Both the position numbers and the translations under genes were made by a program. Source: Virgibacillus sp. SK37 (GTDB lineage Bacteria > Bacillota > Bacilli > Bacillales > Amphibacillaceae). Taken from it: a stretch of DNA of 64,000 nt. Positions 27,006-36,620 of the stretch are shown piece by piece. The first letter of the stretch is position 1, and every line of letters starts with the position of its first letter. A model generated the notes under the pieces. It saw only the letters and a list, made by a program, of their open reading frames with translations, searched no databases and was not told where the DNA came from. Location: assembly GCF_000725285.1 (NCBI RefSeq), contig NZ_CP007161.1, positions 1,597,911 to 1,661,910 on the forward strand, given 5' to 3'.

Positions 27006-27560
27006 ATGGTTGATATTATTATCATTATGATTTTGATTTTTGGTTTTTTAATTGGATTAAAGAGAGGATTAATTCTACAATTATTTCATCTAATAAGTTT
27101 TGTGGTGGCTTTCATAGTTGCAGCTCTTTATTATGATCAGTTAGGACCAAAGCTAGCGTTATGGATACCATATCCTGAATTACCAGACGAAAGTAAATGG
27201 GCCGAATTTCTTCAGAATCTACCTTTGGAAAACGGCTTTTACAATGCAATAGCCTTCGCTATCATATTTTTTGCTGTGAAGATTATCTTGCAAATTATTG
27301 CTTCTATGCTTGACTTTATTGCATCTCTTCCAGTCCTTAACTCTGTGAATAAGATATTGGGGGCAGTACTTGGATTTGTAGAAATTTATTTACTACTCTT
27401 TATTATATTATATATCATGGCGTTAACACCAATGGAGGGTATACAATCATGGATAAATAGGTCAAACATGGCACTATTAATTCTTGAACATACACCATAC
27501 TTGTCTGGACAGATTCAGGAATTATGGTTTACCCATATTGCAGATATGTTGAAAGAATAG
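27006..27560 (+). CDS. yshB: CvpA family membrane protein (YshB)
   Basis: 184-residue integral membrane protein with four hydrophobic segments (about residues 3-18, 25-45, 76-100, 110-145), matching the colicin V production protein family. The exact role is not known; the family is linked to envelope functions. The start is one base after the zapA stop codon and relies on the AAGAGGA within zapA for ribosome binding. Confidence 0.88.
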   Translation: MVDIIIIMILIFGFLIGLKRGLILQLFHLISFVVAFIVAALYYDQLGPKLALWIPYPELPDESKWAEFLQNLPLENGFYNAIAFAIIFFAVKIILQIIASMLDFIASLPVLNSVNKILGAVLGFVEIYLLLFIILYIMALTPMEGIQSWINRSNMALLILEHTPYLSGQIQELWFTHIADMLKE

Positions 27561-27614
27561 TCATAACGTGAAATAGAAAGACGCCTTCATTGCTGATGCT
27601 ATCATTTTAATAGG

Positions 27615-27692
27615 AGACTGGTTCAAAGTATTAGAGAAACACTTATGTGTCATGTACAATAAGTGTTAACTAGATTGAATCAGTCTTTTTTG
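27615..27692 (+). terminator. Terminator after yshB
   Basis: AGACTGGTTCAA pairs with TTGAATCAGTCT across about 48 bases that themselves form a hairpin (AACACTTA with TAAGTGTT). A run of six T follows. Confidence 0.8.
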
Positions 27693-27817
27693 CTAAAGCT
27701 TTTATCCGTAACGGCGAATGAAAAGCTGCTGGGCATAACTATAATGGTACCATTAATTTGTAATCAATATATTCGCTTCCCCATAACTTAAATCATTATA
27801 AGAGCAGGTGTGCATGC

Positions 27818-29536
27818 ATGACGATAAATAAAAAAGATGTTATAAAATTATTGGAAAAAATTGCGATTTATCTAGAATTAAAAGGAGAAAATCCATTTAA
27901 AATTTCAGCGTATAGAAAAGCCGCTCAAGCCTTAGAACGAGACGACAGATCGCTAAATGATATAGATGATTTCACAAAAATAAATGGAATTGGTAAAGGA
28001 ACCAGTACTGTTATGGAAGAATTCATCGAACAAGGAGAATCTAAAACGCTACAAGAACTAGAGAAGGAAGTACCAGAAGGATTAGTTCCACTTCTTCAGT
28101 TACCCGGATTAGGAGGTAAAAAGCTGGCCAAACTTTACCAAGAATTGGGGGTAACGGACAAACAAACATTACAAGAGGCTTGTGAAAACGGCCAAGTAGA
28201 AAGTTTATCCGGTTTTGGGAAGAAGACCGCAGAGAAGATTTTGGAGGCTATTGAGGAAAGTGGTAAAAGGCCGGAACGTCTGCCAATTGCTATTATGCTT
28301 CCGATCGCTGAAAAAATAGAGCAATATGTGAAGCAAATTAAAGAGGTGAAAGATTTCTCCCGTGCAGGCAGTTTACGAAGAATGCGAGAGACTGTTAAAG
28401 ATCTTGATTTCATAATTGCAACAGAGGAGCCTGCAATTGTGCGCGACACTCTCCTTAAAATGGAAAATATTAAGGATGTTATTGCAAAGGGTGAAACCAA
28501 GGTGTCAGTCACAATTGATGAGGTATATGATGTCAATATAGATTTTCGCCTTGTTTCTAAGAGTGAATTTGCTTCCACATTACACCATTTTACTGGTTCA
28601 AAAGAACACAATGTCGCAATGAGACAACGCGCTAAAGAGCGAGGGGAAAAGATTAGTGAATATGGGGTGGAGGTAGAAGAAACAGAAGAACTCCTCACTT
28701 TTGAAAGTGAAGCAGACTTTTTTAACCACTTTGGTCTTACTTTCATCCCTCCTGAAGTCAGAGAAAACACAGGAGAGCTTGAGGCATACGAGGAGCACGT
28801 AGATCTTCTTGAATTGAAAGATATTAAGGGAGATCTTCATATGCATACAACCTGGAGTGACGGTGCTCAGTCCCTTGAAGAAATGGCCAATATGGCGCGA
28901 GAGATAGGCTATTCCTATATTGCGATTACAGATCATTCAAAGTATCTTCGAGTTGCAAATGGCTTGAATGAGAAAAGGTTAAGAGAACAAAGAGAGAAGA
29001 TAAATAAATTAAATCAGAAATATAAAGATTTTCATATCTTTGCAGGTGTGGAAATGGATATATTACCAGATGGGAAGTTGGATTTCTCCACTGACTTCTT
29101 AAATGAAATGGACTTTGTAATTGGGGCTATTCATTCAAATTTTAATCAACCAAAGGAAAAAATAATGGATCGTTTATATGCTGCTTTGGAAAACCCCTAT
29201 GTGTCGCTAATTGCACATCCGACTGGGAGGTTAATTGGCAGAAGAAATGGTTATGAAGTCGAAATGGATAAATTAATTATGCGAGCAAAGGAAACAGATA
29301 CTGCATTAGAAATAAATGCAAATCCAAATCGGTTGGATCTTTCTGCAGAATGGGCAAGAAAGGCAAATGATATGGGAGTTAAGCTTGCCGTTAATACAGA
29401 TGCCCATAATTATCAAATGCTTGATCATATGAAATATGGGATTGGGACAGCCAGAAAGGGTTGGGCAAATAAAAAAAATGTGTTAAACACATGGCCAAAA
29501 GAGAAACTAATTGACTACTTTAATCGTAATAAATAG
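27818..29536 (+). CDS. polX: DNA polymerase/3'-5' exonuclease PolX
   Basis: Family X repair polymerase. The 572-residue protein has N-terminal helix-hairpin-helix motifs (about 45-130, NGIGKGTSTVM and PGLGGKKLAKL), the nucleotidyltransferase core with GSLRRMRETVKDLDF (about 188-202; metal-binding aspartates), and a C-terminal PHP exonuclease domain from about residue 335 beginning DLHMHTTWSDG, with conserved HSNF and NTDAHN segments. It lies upstream of mutS2 with a 52-base gap, like yshC-yshD in B. subtilis. The 211-codon antisense ORF here is a shadow. Confidence 0.95.
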   Translation: MTINKKDVIKLLEKIAIYLELKGENPFKISAYRKAAQALERDDRSLNDIDDFTKINGIGKGTSTVMEEFIEQGESKTLQELEKEVPEGLVPLLQLPGLGGKKLAKLYQELGVTDKQTLQEACENGQVESLSGFGKKTAEKILEAIEESGKRPERLPIAIMLPIAEKIEQYVKQIKEVKDFSRAGSLRRMRETVKDLDFIIATEEPAIVRDTLLKMENIKDVIAKGETKVSVTIDEVYDVNIDFRLVSKSEFASTLHHFTGSKEHNVAMRQRAKERGEKISEYGVEVEETEELLTFESEADFFNHFGLTFIPPEVRENTGELEAYEEHVDLLELKDIKGDLHMHTTWSDGAQSLEEMANMAREIGYSYIAITDHSKYLRVANGLNEKRLREQREKINKLNQKYKDFHIFAGVEMDILPDGKLDFSTDFLNEMDFVIGAIHSNFNQPKEKIMDRLYAALENPYVSLIAHPTGRLIGRRNGYEVEMDKLIMRAKETDTALEINANPNRLDLSAEWARKANDMGVKLAVNTDAHNYQMLDHMKYGIGTARKGWANKKNVLNTWPKEKLIDYFNRNK

Positions 29537-29588
29537 ATGGGATTAGTTATAAGTGAATGTGAGTATTTTTTAAAAGGAGTAAGAATGT

Positions 29589-31931
29589 ATGAATGACCGT
29601 GTGCTTCGTGTACTTGAATATAAAAAAATTAGAGATGAATTAATCAATCAGACAGAAACATCTTTGGGCAAGAAAATGGCTGGTAAATTGAAGCCGTCAA
29701 CAAAATTTAAAGAGGTAGTATATTTGCAAAACGAAACAGATGAAGCCATGCAAATTATACGGTTAAACTTACATGTCCCATTAGGTGGTATTCGTGATAT
29801 TAATGAGTCCTTAAAAAGAGCCGTAATTGGTGGGGTATTATCTACAGTTGAATGTTTGGATGTAGCGAATACGATTTATGGAGGCAGACAGGTAAAGGAT
29901 TTTATTGAAAAATTGGAGGAGAATATTCCAATACTACAAGACCTTGTTCTGCGGATCACTCCATTAAGAGAGCTGGAAAAGAATATAAAAAGCAGTATTG
30001 ACGACCATGGCCACATGATGGATAGTGCTTCTCAACGGTTACGCAGTATACGATCTACAATACGAACCCTTGAGAGCAGAGTTAGAGATAAGTTGGACAG
30101 CTTTACCAAGACAAAAAGCAATATGTTATCAGATTCAATAATTACCATTCGAAATGATCGGTATGTTCTTCCGGTCAAGCAGGAATATCGTGGTTCGATA
30201 GGTGGAATAGTTCATGATCAGTCAGCTTCTGGCCAAACGTTGTTTATGGAACCCAGAGCTGTCGTTGACTTAAATAATCAGCTTCAAGAAGCATCCATTC
30301 AAGAAAAGCAAGAGGTAGAGCGAATTCTTCGTGAGTTAAGTGAACAAATCGCGAATCAAGAAGGATTTTTAACTGAGAATATTGCGGTGCTTGGCCAAAT
30401 TGATTTTATGTTCGCTAGAGCGAAACTGGGAAATAGAATGAAGGCATCCAAGCCGAAGATGAATGAACGTGGAATCATTAAAATGAAACAAGCACGTCAC
30501 CCATTAATTACTGCCGATGAAGTGGTGGCAAACGATGTAGAAATCGGTGATACTTATACAACTATTGTAATTACTGGTCCGAACACCGGAGGTAAAACGG
30601 TGACATTAAAAATGGTCGGATTATGTACATTAATGGCCCAGTCCGGTCTGCAGGTGCCTGCCTTGGATGGCTGTGAATTATCTGTGTTTAAGCAGGTCTT
30701 TGCAGATATTGGTGACGAGCAATCCATTGAGCAGAATTTAAGTACATTTTCTTCACATATGACAAATATTGTGAACATCATGGAAGAAGTTGATGATAGA
30801 TCGCTTGTCTTGTTTGATGAGCTTGGAGCAGGAACCGACCCTCAAGAAGGTGCAGCTCTGGCAATGTCTATATTGGATGAAGTCATCTCCAGAAATGCCC
30901 GGGTAATTGCAACGACACATTATCCGGAATTAAAAGCTTTTGGCTACAACCGTGAACAGGTAGTAAATGCTTCGGTTGAATTTGATGTAAACACGTTACG
31001 ACCAACATATCGATTATTACTGGGAGTACCCGGTAGAAGTAATGCGTTTGAGATTTCAAAGCGTTTGGGTCTACGAACTACTATTATCGAAAATGCAAAA
31101 TCACATATCGGAACAGATTCTGAAAGTGTGGAAAATATGATTGCTTCTTTGGAAAAATCACAAATAGAAGCAGAAAATGATTATGAAAAAGCTCATGAGA
31201 TCTTAATGGAAAGTGAAAAAATTCATGAGGAATTAAAGAAGCAATGGAAACAATTTGAGCAAAAAAGAGAAAACTTATTTAAAAAGGCAGAAGAAAAGGC
31301 GGAAAAGGCTTTAACTAGAGCTAGAGAAGAAGCAGAAGAGATTGTCCAGGAAATTAGAAGAATGAAAACAGGTGCAGAGTTAAAAGAACATGAATGGATT
31401 GAAGCAAAAAAGATGCTTGAGGATGCAAAGCCTGAACTATCTTCTAAGGAGCAGGAAATTCAAACGCCGACACCTTCTACGGCTAAAGAGTTACGTAATG
31501 GAGATGAAATAAAACTACTCACAATTAATCAGAAGGGTACTATTGTTGAAAAGATTAATGATAAGGAATATCTAATTCAGGTAGGAATCATGAAAGTAAA
31601 AGCTAACCGAAAGGATCTCCAACTAATCGGTAAACAGAAGCAAACGTACGAGAAACCTCTGACTACTGTTAAGGGATCCAATTATCATGTGAAACCTGAG
31701 CTCGATCTCCGTGGAGAACGGTTTGAAGATGCTTTACTTCAACTTGAAAAATATATGGATGACGTATTTTTGGCAGGATATTCAAAGGTATCCATTATTC
31801 ACGGTAAGGGAACAGGTGCATTGCGAAAAGGTGTACAAGATTTTGTAAAGAATCATCCCCGCATCAAGTCATCCAGAGCGGGTGCTGCTGGAGAAGGTGG
31901 TAGTGGAGTTACTGTAATAGAATTAAATTAA
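29589..31931 (+). CDS. mutS2: Endonuclease MutS2
   Basis: 780-residue MutS-like ATPase with an Smr nuclease domain, linked to limiting recombination and to rescue of collided ribosomes. Walker [13 protein letters not shown] is at about residue 330 and the MutS signature [10 protein letters not shown] follows at about 395; a long charged coiled coil (about 515-630) leads to the C-terminal Smr domain (about 700-780) with LDLRG and HGKGTGAL. The mismatch-recognition domain of MutS is lacking, as expected. AAAGGAG precedes the ATG. Confidence 0.95.
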   Translation: MNDRVLRVLEYKKIRDELINQTETSLGKKMAGKLKPSTKFKEVVYLQNETDEAMQIIRLNLHVPLGGIRDINESLKRAVIGGVLSTVECLDVANTIYGGRQVKDFIEKLEENIPILQDLVLRITPLRELEKNIKSSIDDHGHMMDSASQRLRSIRSTIRTLESRVRDKLDSFTKTKSNMLSDSIITIRNDRYVLPVKQEYRGSIGGIVHDQSASGQTLFMEPRAVVDLNNQLQEASIQEKQEVERILRELSEQIANQEGFLTENIAVLGQIDFMFARAKLGNRMKASKPKMNERGIIKMKQARHPLITADEVVANDVEIGDTYTTIVITGPNTGGKTVTLKMVGLCTLMAQSGLQVPALDGCELSVFKQVFADIGDEQSIEQNLSTFSSHMTNIVNIMEEVDDRSLVLFDELGAGTDPQEGAALAMSILDEVISRNARVIATTHYPELKAFGYNREQVVNASVEFDVNTLRPTYRLLLGVPGRSNAFEISKRLGLRTTIIENAKSHIGTDSESVENMIASLEKSQIEAENDYEKAHEILMESEKIHEELKKQWKQFEQKRENLFKKAEEKAEKALTRAREEAEEIVQEIRRMKTGAELKEHEWIEAKKMLEDAKPELSSKEQEIQTPTPSTAKELRNGDEIKLLTINQKGTIVEKINDKEYLIQVGIMKVKANRKDLQLIGKQKQTYEKPLTTVKGSNYHVKPELDLRGERFEDALLQLEKYMDDVFLAGYSKVSIIHGKGTGALRKGVQDFVKNHPRIKSSRAGAAGEGGSGVTVIELN

Positions 31932-31964
31932 TAAAGAGGTATGACAGGGAAAGGGTGTCCGATT

Positions 31965-32375
31965 ATGGGCGATAGTTTTTGGGAGAATATAATTGTGGAG
32001 ACAGCTGCAAGATACAGTGTAGTTGTGTTGTGTACAGTTGTTTTTCTCTCTATATTTGAACTGGTTACTTCATATAAAAATTGGGTGGAAATCAAGAGTG
32101 GTAATTTTGCAGTTGCGATGGCTACCGGAGGTAAAATTTTCGGCATCGCAACTATTTTTCGGTATTCGATTGAACATAATGACACCTTGCTACAGAGCAT
32201 AGGGTGGGGAGTTGTTGGATTTCTTCTTCTATTATTTGGCTATATTATGTTTGAATTTCTAACCCCTACTATTAAGATAGATGAAGAAATAGGTAAAGGG
32301 AATATTGCAGTTGGGTTTATATCAATGATTATTTCAGTTGGATTGGCATTTGTTATAGGCGCAAGTATCGGATAA
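31965..32375 (+). CDS. yshE: DUF350 family membrane protein YshE
   Basis: 136-residue integral membrane protein with about four helices (about 10-35, 43-62, 72-92, 108-136). The DUF350 core features KSGNFAVAMATGGKIFG and the GKGNIAVGFI motif, two similar halves. Function unknown. The ATG at 31965 follows AAAGGGTG by about eight bases; the ATG at 31941 has GAGGT only three bases before it and adds eight non-hydrophobic residues. It is downstream of mutS2 as in B. subtilis. Confidence 0.85.
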   Translation: MGDSFWENIIVETAARYSVVVLCTVVFLSIFELVTSYKNWVEIKSGNFAVAMATGGKIFGIATIFRYSIEHNDTLLQSIGWGVVGFLLLLFGYIMFEFLTPTIKIDEEIGKGNIAVGFISMIISVGLAFVIGASIG

Positions 32376-32387
32376 GGAGAGAAAACA

Positions 32388-32471
32388 ATGGTATTAGACA
32401 GATTAGCAAAAATATTAAGTGTTGTTGCAGTTATATTTGTGATTGTGGGCATCATATACTTGATAAAATAA
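32388..32471 (+). CDS. 27-residue hydrophobic peptide downstream of yshE
   Basis: A very short ORF (MVLDRLAKILSVVAVIFVIV then GIIYLIK) preceded by AAGGAGAG six bases before the ATG and 12 bases after the yshE stop codon. It would be a single membrane helix with positive charges on both ends. The good ribosome-binding site, spacing and hydrophobic design argue for a real small membrane protein co-transcribed with yshE, perhaps a partner of it. No family is recognised. Confidence 0.6.
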   Translation: MVLDRLAKILSVVAVIFVIVGIIYLIK

Positions 32472-32500
32472 TAAAAAATTTTTTTAAATTCACTTTAAAG

Positions 32501-32529
32501 TTCAAAAAATAGAAAAGAATCGGTATAAT
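32501..32529 (+). promoter_or_regulatory. Sigma-A promoter of lcfA
   Basis: TTCAAA at 32501-32506, 17 bases, then TATAAT at 32524-32529. No FadR-type TGAATGA palindrome is visible around it. Confidence 0.55.
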
Positions 32530-32560
32530 GAGTATAAAGTAGTGTAAGGGAGGAAAAAAG

Positions 32561-34267
32561 ATGAGTCAGTTGAAAAGATGGCAAAAGCATTATCCACCTG
32601 AGATCCCTACAAGTATAAAGTATGATGAAAAACCTTTATTTGCATTCTTATTTGAGAATGCTGCTCGTTACCCGAATAAGAAAGCGCTTCATTTTATGGG
32701 GAAAGAGATGACGTTTGCGGAACTTGAAAAGCAAGCGAAGAAGATGGCGAGCTACATGCAATCACTTGGTTTTCAAAAAGGTGATAAAGCAGCAATTATG
32801 CTACCTAATTGTCCGCAAGCAGTAGTAAGTTACTATGCCATATTAATGGCCGGAGGGATAGTGATTCAGACTAACCCCCTATATAAAGAGAGGGAACTTG
32901 AGTATCAGTTGAAAGATTCAGAAGCTACCTTCATTGTTTGCTTGGACATTTTATTACCACTTGTCACAAAAGTAAGTAAAAATACAGAATTAAGACATAC
33001 CATTGTTACAGGGATAAAAGACTATCTGCCTTTCCCTAAAAATCTCATCTATCCATTTGTGCAACGAAAGCAATATAATATGGTTGTAAAAGCAGAACAA
33101 AGTGAAGATACCCATGTATGGACATACATGATGAGTCATTCGAATGAAGATTTTAGCCCTGTAGAGGTTGATCCATTAGAAGACCTGGCTTTATTGCAAT
33201 ACACGGGTGGAACTACAGGTTACCCAAAAGGTGTTATGCTCACACATTATAACTTGGTTGCCAATGTTCAGATGTGCGATGCTTGGTTATATAATACAAA
33301 ACATGGTGAAGAAATTATTCTTGGTGTCTTACCATTCTTTCATGTGTACGGTATGACCACTGTCATGAATAATTCAATTATGACTGCTGCCAAAATGGTA
33401 TTATTACCTCAATTTAAAGTAGAGGATGTTCTAAAGACAATTCATAAACAAAAACCAACACTATTTCCTGGAGCACCTACTATTTATGTAGGATTGCTTA
33501 ATCACGAGAATTTAGGGAAATATGACCTTTCTTCCATTAAAGCTTGCATAAGTGGTTCTGCCCCTTTACCAGTGGAAGTTCAAGACCAATTTGAAAGAGT
33601 AACGAATGGTAAATTGGTGGAAGGGTATGGTTTAACAGAAACGTCGCCTGTTACTCATGCGAACTTTGTTTGGGATAAACGGGTGAATGGAAGTATAGGG
33701 GTGCCTTGGCCAGATACCGATTCAAAAATATTTCGAATGGAAACGGACGAAGAGGCGGATATTGCTGAAGTCGGCGAAATTGCTGTAAAAGGCCCGCAAA
33801 TTATGAAAGGATATTGGAATAAGCAAGAAGAGACAGACCAGATATTAAAAGAGGGATGGCTTTTTACCGGGGACTTAGGTTATATGGATGAAGAAGGTTA
33901 TTTTTATGTGGTTGATCGAAAAAAAGATATGATTATTGCAGGTGGATACAATATTTATCCTAGAGAGGTGGAAGAGGTTCTGTACGAATATGAAGGTATT
34001 CAGGAGGCTGTTGTAGCTGGAATACCTGATCCATACAGAGGGGAAACCGTCAAAGCTTATGTCGTATTGAAAAACGGCTATGAAACTACGGAAGAAGCTT
34101 TAGACAGCTATTGCAGAAAGCATTTGGCTGCATATAAGGTACCACGAATATATGAATTCAGAGACGAGCTGCCTAAAACTGCAGTTGGTAAGATTCTAAG
34201 AAGAAAGTTAATTGATGAAGAAACAGAAAAAAATAATAAAGAGAGTAAAGATAAAAAAACGGTGTAA
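32561..34267 (+). CDS. lcfA: Long-chain fatty-acid-CoA ligase
   Basis: Activates fatty acids to acyl-CoA for beta-oxidation. The 568-residue protein has the AMP-binding motif YTGGTTGYPKG (about residues 219-229), the adenylate motif EGYGLTET (about 357) and GWLFTGDLGYMD, with the catalytic lysine in the C-terminal KTAVGKILRR. GGGAGG precedes the ATG. It leads the lcfA-fadR-fadB-etfB-etfA cluster, the same order as B. subtilis. Confidence 0.95.
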   Translation: MSQLKRWQKHYPPEIPTSIKYDEKPLFAFLFENAARYPNKKALHFMGKEMTFAELEKQAKKMASYMQSLGFQKGDKAAIMLPNCPQAVVSYYAILMAGGIVIQTNPLYKERELEYQLKDSEATFIVCLDILLPLVTKVSKNTELRHTIVTGIKDYLPFPKNLIYPFVQRKQYNMVVKAEQSEDTHVWTYMMSHSNEDFSPVEVDPLEDLALLQYTGGTTGYPKGVMLTHYNLVANVQMCDAWLYNTKHGEEIILGVLPFFHVYGMTTVMNNSIMTAAKMVLLPQFKVEDVLKTIHKQKPTLFPGAPTIYVGLLNHENLGKYDLSSIKACISGSAPLPVEVQDQFERVTNGKLVEGYGLTETSPVTHANFVWDKRVNGSIGVPWPDTDSKIFRMETDEEADIAEVGEIAVKGPQIMKGYWNKQEETDQILKEGWLFTGDLGYMDEEGYFYVVDRKKDMIIAGGYNIYPREVEEVLYEYEGIQEAVVAGIPDPYRGETVKAYVVLKNGYETTEEALDSYCRKHLAAYKVPRIYEFRDELPKTAVGKILRRKLIDEETEKNNKESKDKKTV

Positions 34268-34306
34268 ACCGTTCGTTTTTTACAAAAAAGAAAGACAAGC
34301 TAATTA

Positions 34307-34335
34307 TTGACATCTTTCGGCAATACCATTAGAAT
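34307..34335 (+). promoter_or_regulatory. Sigma-A promoter of fadR
   Basis: Consensus -35 TTGACA at 34307-34312, 17 bases, then TAGAAT at 34330-34335. Confidence 0.75.
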
Positions 34336-34339
34336 AAGA

Positions 34340-34359
34340 ATGAATGATCATTCATTCAT
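34340..34359 (+). promoter_or_regulatory. FadR operator
   Basis: ATGAATGATCATTCATTCAT fits the B. subtilis FadR box (TGAATGA-NTA-NTCATTCA type palindrome). It begins four bases after the -10 box, over the expected transcription start, so FadR would block its own promoter until long-chain acyl-CoA binds. Confidence 0.85.
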
Positions 34360-34385
34360 TCTTTGTCTATTCTAAGGAGCATACA

Positions 34386-34970
34386 ATGAAAAAAAACAAA
34401 CCGAAATACAAACAAATTATTGATGCAGCAGTGGTTGTCATTGCGGAGAATGGTTATCATGCTTCCCAGGTATCAAAAATAGCCAAAAAAGCAGGGGTAG
34501 CAGATGGGACGATTTATCTTTATTTTAAGAATAAAGAGGATATCCTTGTCTCTGTTTTTGAAGAGAAAATGGGGCAGTTTATAGAGGAAATAGAAAAAGG
34601 CATTAGTGATAAACAAACTGCAAACGATAAACTTTTGACGCTTATTATGTTACATTTTCGTCAGCTTGCTGATAATCATCATTTAGCAACTGTAACCCAA
34701 TTGGAGTTACGGCAATCTGATCCTGAACTAAGGTGGAAAATTAATAAAGTATTAAAACCATACTTATTAGTTATTGACTCCATTATTAAGGAAGGTGTAG
34801 AAGAAAATATTTTTCGGGATAATTTGAATATCCAACTTGTTAGGCAAATGATTTTTGGTACATTGGATGAAACAGTTACCAACTGGGTGATGAAAGAAAG
34901 AAAATATGACTTAGTGGCCCAAGCAGATGATGTTCATGCTTTATTAACAAAAGGACTTTCTGTATTATAG
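34386..34970 (+). CDS. fadR: TetR family fatty-acid regulator FadR
   Basis: 194-residue TetR-type repressor of fatty-acid degradation genes. The N-terminal helix-turn-helix reads HASQVSKIAKKAGVADGTIYLYFKNKEDIL (about residues 25-54); the C-terminal domain would bind long-chain acyl-CoA. The ATG at 34386 follows AAGGAG by six bases; a longer ORF from 34344 crosses the operator and is rejected. It sits between lcfA and fadB with its own promoter and operator. Confidence 0.93.
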   Translation: MKKNKPKYKQIIDAAVVVIAENGYHASQVSKIAKKAGVADGTIYLYFKNKEDILVSVFEEKMGQFIEEIEKGISDKQTANDKLLTLIMLHFRQLADNHHLATVTQLELRQSDPELRWKINKVLKPYLLVIDSIIKEGVEENIFRDNLNIQLVRQMIFGTLDETVTNWVMKERKYDLVAQADDVHALLTKGLSVL

Positions 34971-35025
34971 AAAGTGAGTTTCCAATTTTCTTATATTTGG
35001 ATTATACTGAAAGGGAGGTATTGTT

Positions 35026-35799
35026 ATGGGAACATTAGCATTTGAGACAAACAATCAAGTTGCATATCTAACAATCCAAAGTCCCCCAGCAAATGCATTG
35101 TCTACCAGATTATTAAGTGATCTTTCTGAAAAGTTGGATGAAATTGCGGAAGATAATGCTATTAAAGCTGTGGTATTAAAAGGTGAGGGAAAGTTCTTTT
35201 CCGCTGGAGCTGATATAAAGGAATTCACTTCACTCCAGCATGCTTCAGATTATCAATCTTTAGCTGAAAAAGGGCAGAAGCTGTTTAATCGTATTGAACA
35301 CTATCATATCCCTGTAATTGCAGCAATTCACGGAGCTGCACTTGGTGGGGGACTGGAATTGGCTATGTCTTGTCACATAAGACTTGTTAGTGATTCTGCT
35401 AAACTAGGTTTACCTGAACTAACGTTGGGTATCATACCAGGATTTGCAGGAACGCAACGACTACCTCTTTATGTTGGAACCTCAAAAGCTTATGAAATGG
35501 TACTTACTGGAGAGCCGATTAGTGGAGAGGAAGCATTTCGGTTGGGATTGGCTAATAAGGCACTGTCTGAGGAAGAACTATTCCCGGAAGCTACTAAACT
35601 AGCGGAAAAAATTGCGAATAAAAGCAAGTTGACAATTAATAGTGTTATGAAGCTAATCCCATATGCAAAGACAGGTCAGTTTTATTTAGGGGTCGAGGAA
35701 GAGGCAAAGGAATTTGGTCAGATATTCGGCTCTGCGGATGCTAAAGAAGGCATTCAGGCATTTATTGAAAAACGTAAGCCAGACTTCCAGGATAAATAA
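35026..35799 (+). CDS. fadB: Enoyl-CoA hydratase FadB
   Basis: Crotonase-fold enzyme that hydrates trans-2-enoyl-CoA in beta-oxidation. The 257-residue protein has the oxyanion-hole segments SAGADIKEF (about 64-72) and HGAALGGGLELAMSC (about 104-118), and the catalytic glutamates in GLPELTLGIIPGFAGTQRL. AGGGAGG precedes the ATG. It is followed after 17 bases by etfB. Confidence 0.93.
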   Translation: MGTLAFETNNQVAYLTIQSPPANALSTRLLSDLSEKLDEIAEDNAIKAVVLKGEGKFFSAGADIKEFTSLQHASDYQSLAEKGQKLFNRIEHYHIPVIAAIHGAALGGGLELAMSCHIRLVSDSAKLGLPELTLGIIPGFAGTQRLPLYVGTSKAYEMVLTGEPISGEEAFRLGLANKALSEEELFPEATKLAEKIANKSKLTINSVMKLIPYAKTGQFYLGVEEEAKEFGQIFGSADAKEGIQAFIEKRKPDFQDK

Positions 35800-35816
35800 A
35801 TAAAGGAGGATCACAG

Positions 35817-36590
35817 ATGAATATTTTTGTATTACTAAAAAAGACCTTTGATACAGAGGAAAAGATTTCTGTTTCCAATGGACAAATTGAAGATGATGGA
35901 GCAGAATTTATTATTAACCCTTATGATGAGTATGCTGTTGAGGAAGCAATTGTTCAAAGAGATGCACACGGGGGAGAAGTCACGGTAGTAACCATTGGTG
36001 ATGAAGATTCAGAAAAACAGCTACGTACTGCATTAGCTATGGGTGCTGACAAAGCTGTCTTGATTAATACTGAAGACGACTTAGAAGAAGGTGACCAGTT
36101 TACCACCGCTAAAATTCTTGAAGCATTTTTTGAAGATAAAGAACCTGACCTTATTCTTGCGGGGAATGTGGCAATTGATGAGGCCAGTGGCCAAGTGGGT
36201 CCTAGGGTTGCAGAGCTATTAGGTATCCCTTATGTTACTACGATTACAAGTTTGAAAATTGATGGAGAAATAGTAAACATTGAAAAAGACGTCGAAGGAG
36301 ACGTTGAAGTTATAGAAACAAGTCTTCCTGTTCTTGTTACCTGTCAACAGGGACTGAATGACCCGCGTTATCCATCTTTGCCAGGTATTATGAAGGCAAA
36401 GAAAAAACCATTGGAAGAATTGGAAATTGATGATTTAGATTTAGATGAAGATGAACTTGAACCAAAAACTAAAACAACAGATATCTTTTTACCTCCAGAA
36501 AAAGAAGCAGGGAGGGTGCTGGAAGGTGAAATGGAAGAACAAGTACAGGAGTTAATATCCTTATTAAAAAATGAAGCAAAAGTCCTTTAA
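35817..36590 (+). CDS. etfB: Electron transfer flavoprotein beta subunit
   Basis: 257-residue subunit that, with EtfA, passes electrons from acyl-CoA dehydrogenase to the respiratory chain. Typical features are NPYDEYAVEEA (about 39-49), GDEDSEKQLRTALAMGADKAV and the signature VAIDEASGQVGPRVAELLG. AAAGGAGG precedes the ATG. No acyl-CoA dehydrogenase gene is present in this window. Confidence 0.95.
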   Translation: MNIFVLLKKTFDTEEKISVSNGQIEDDGAEFIINPYDEYAVEEAIVQRDAHGGEVTVVTIGDEDSEKQLRTALAMGADKAVLINTEDDLEEGDQFTTAKILEAFFEDKEPDLILAGNVAIDEASGQVGPRVAELLGIPYVTTITSLKIDGEIVNIEKDVEGDVEVIETSLPVLVTCQQGLNDPRYPSLPGIMKAKKKPLEELEIDDLDLDEDELEPKTKTTDIFLPPEKEAGRVLEGEMEEQVQELISLLKNEAKVL

Positions 36591-36620
36591 TATTATATAG
36601 ACAGAGAGGAGAAAAGCGAC

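Noticed and set aside
28135-28770. 211-codon minus-strand ORF inside polX
   Set aside because: Serine/isoleucine-rich shadow of the polX coding frame; no family resemblance and no ribosome-binding site.
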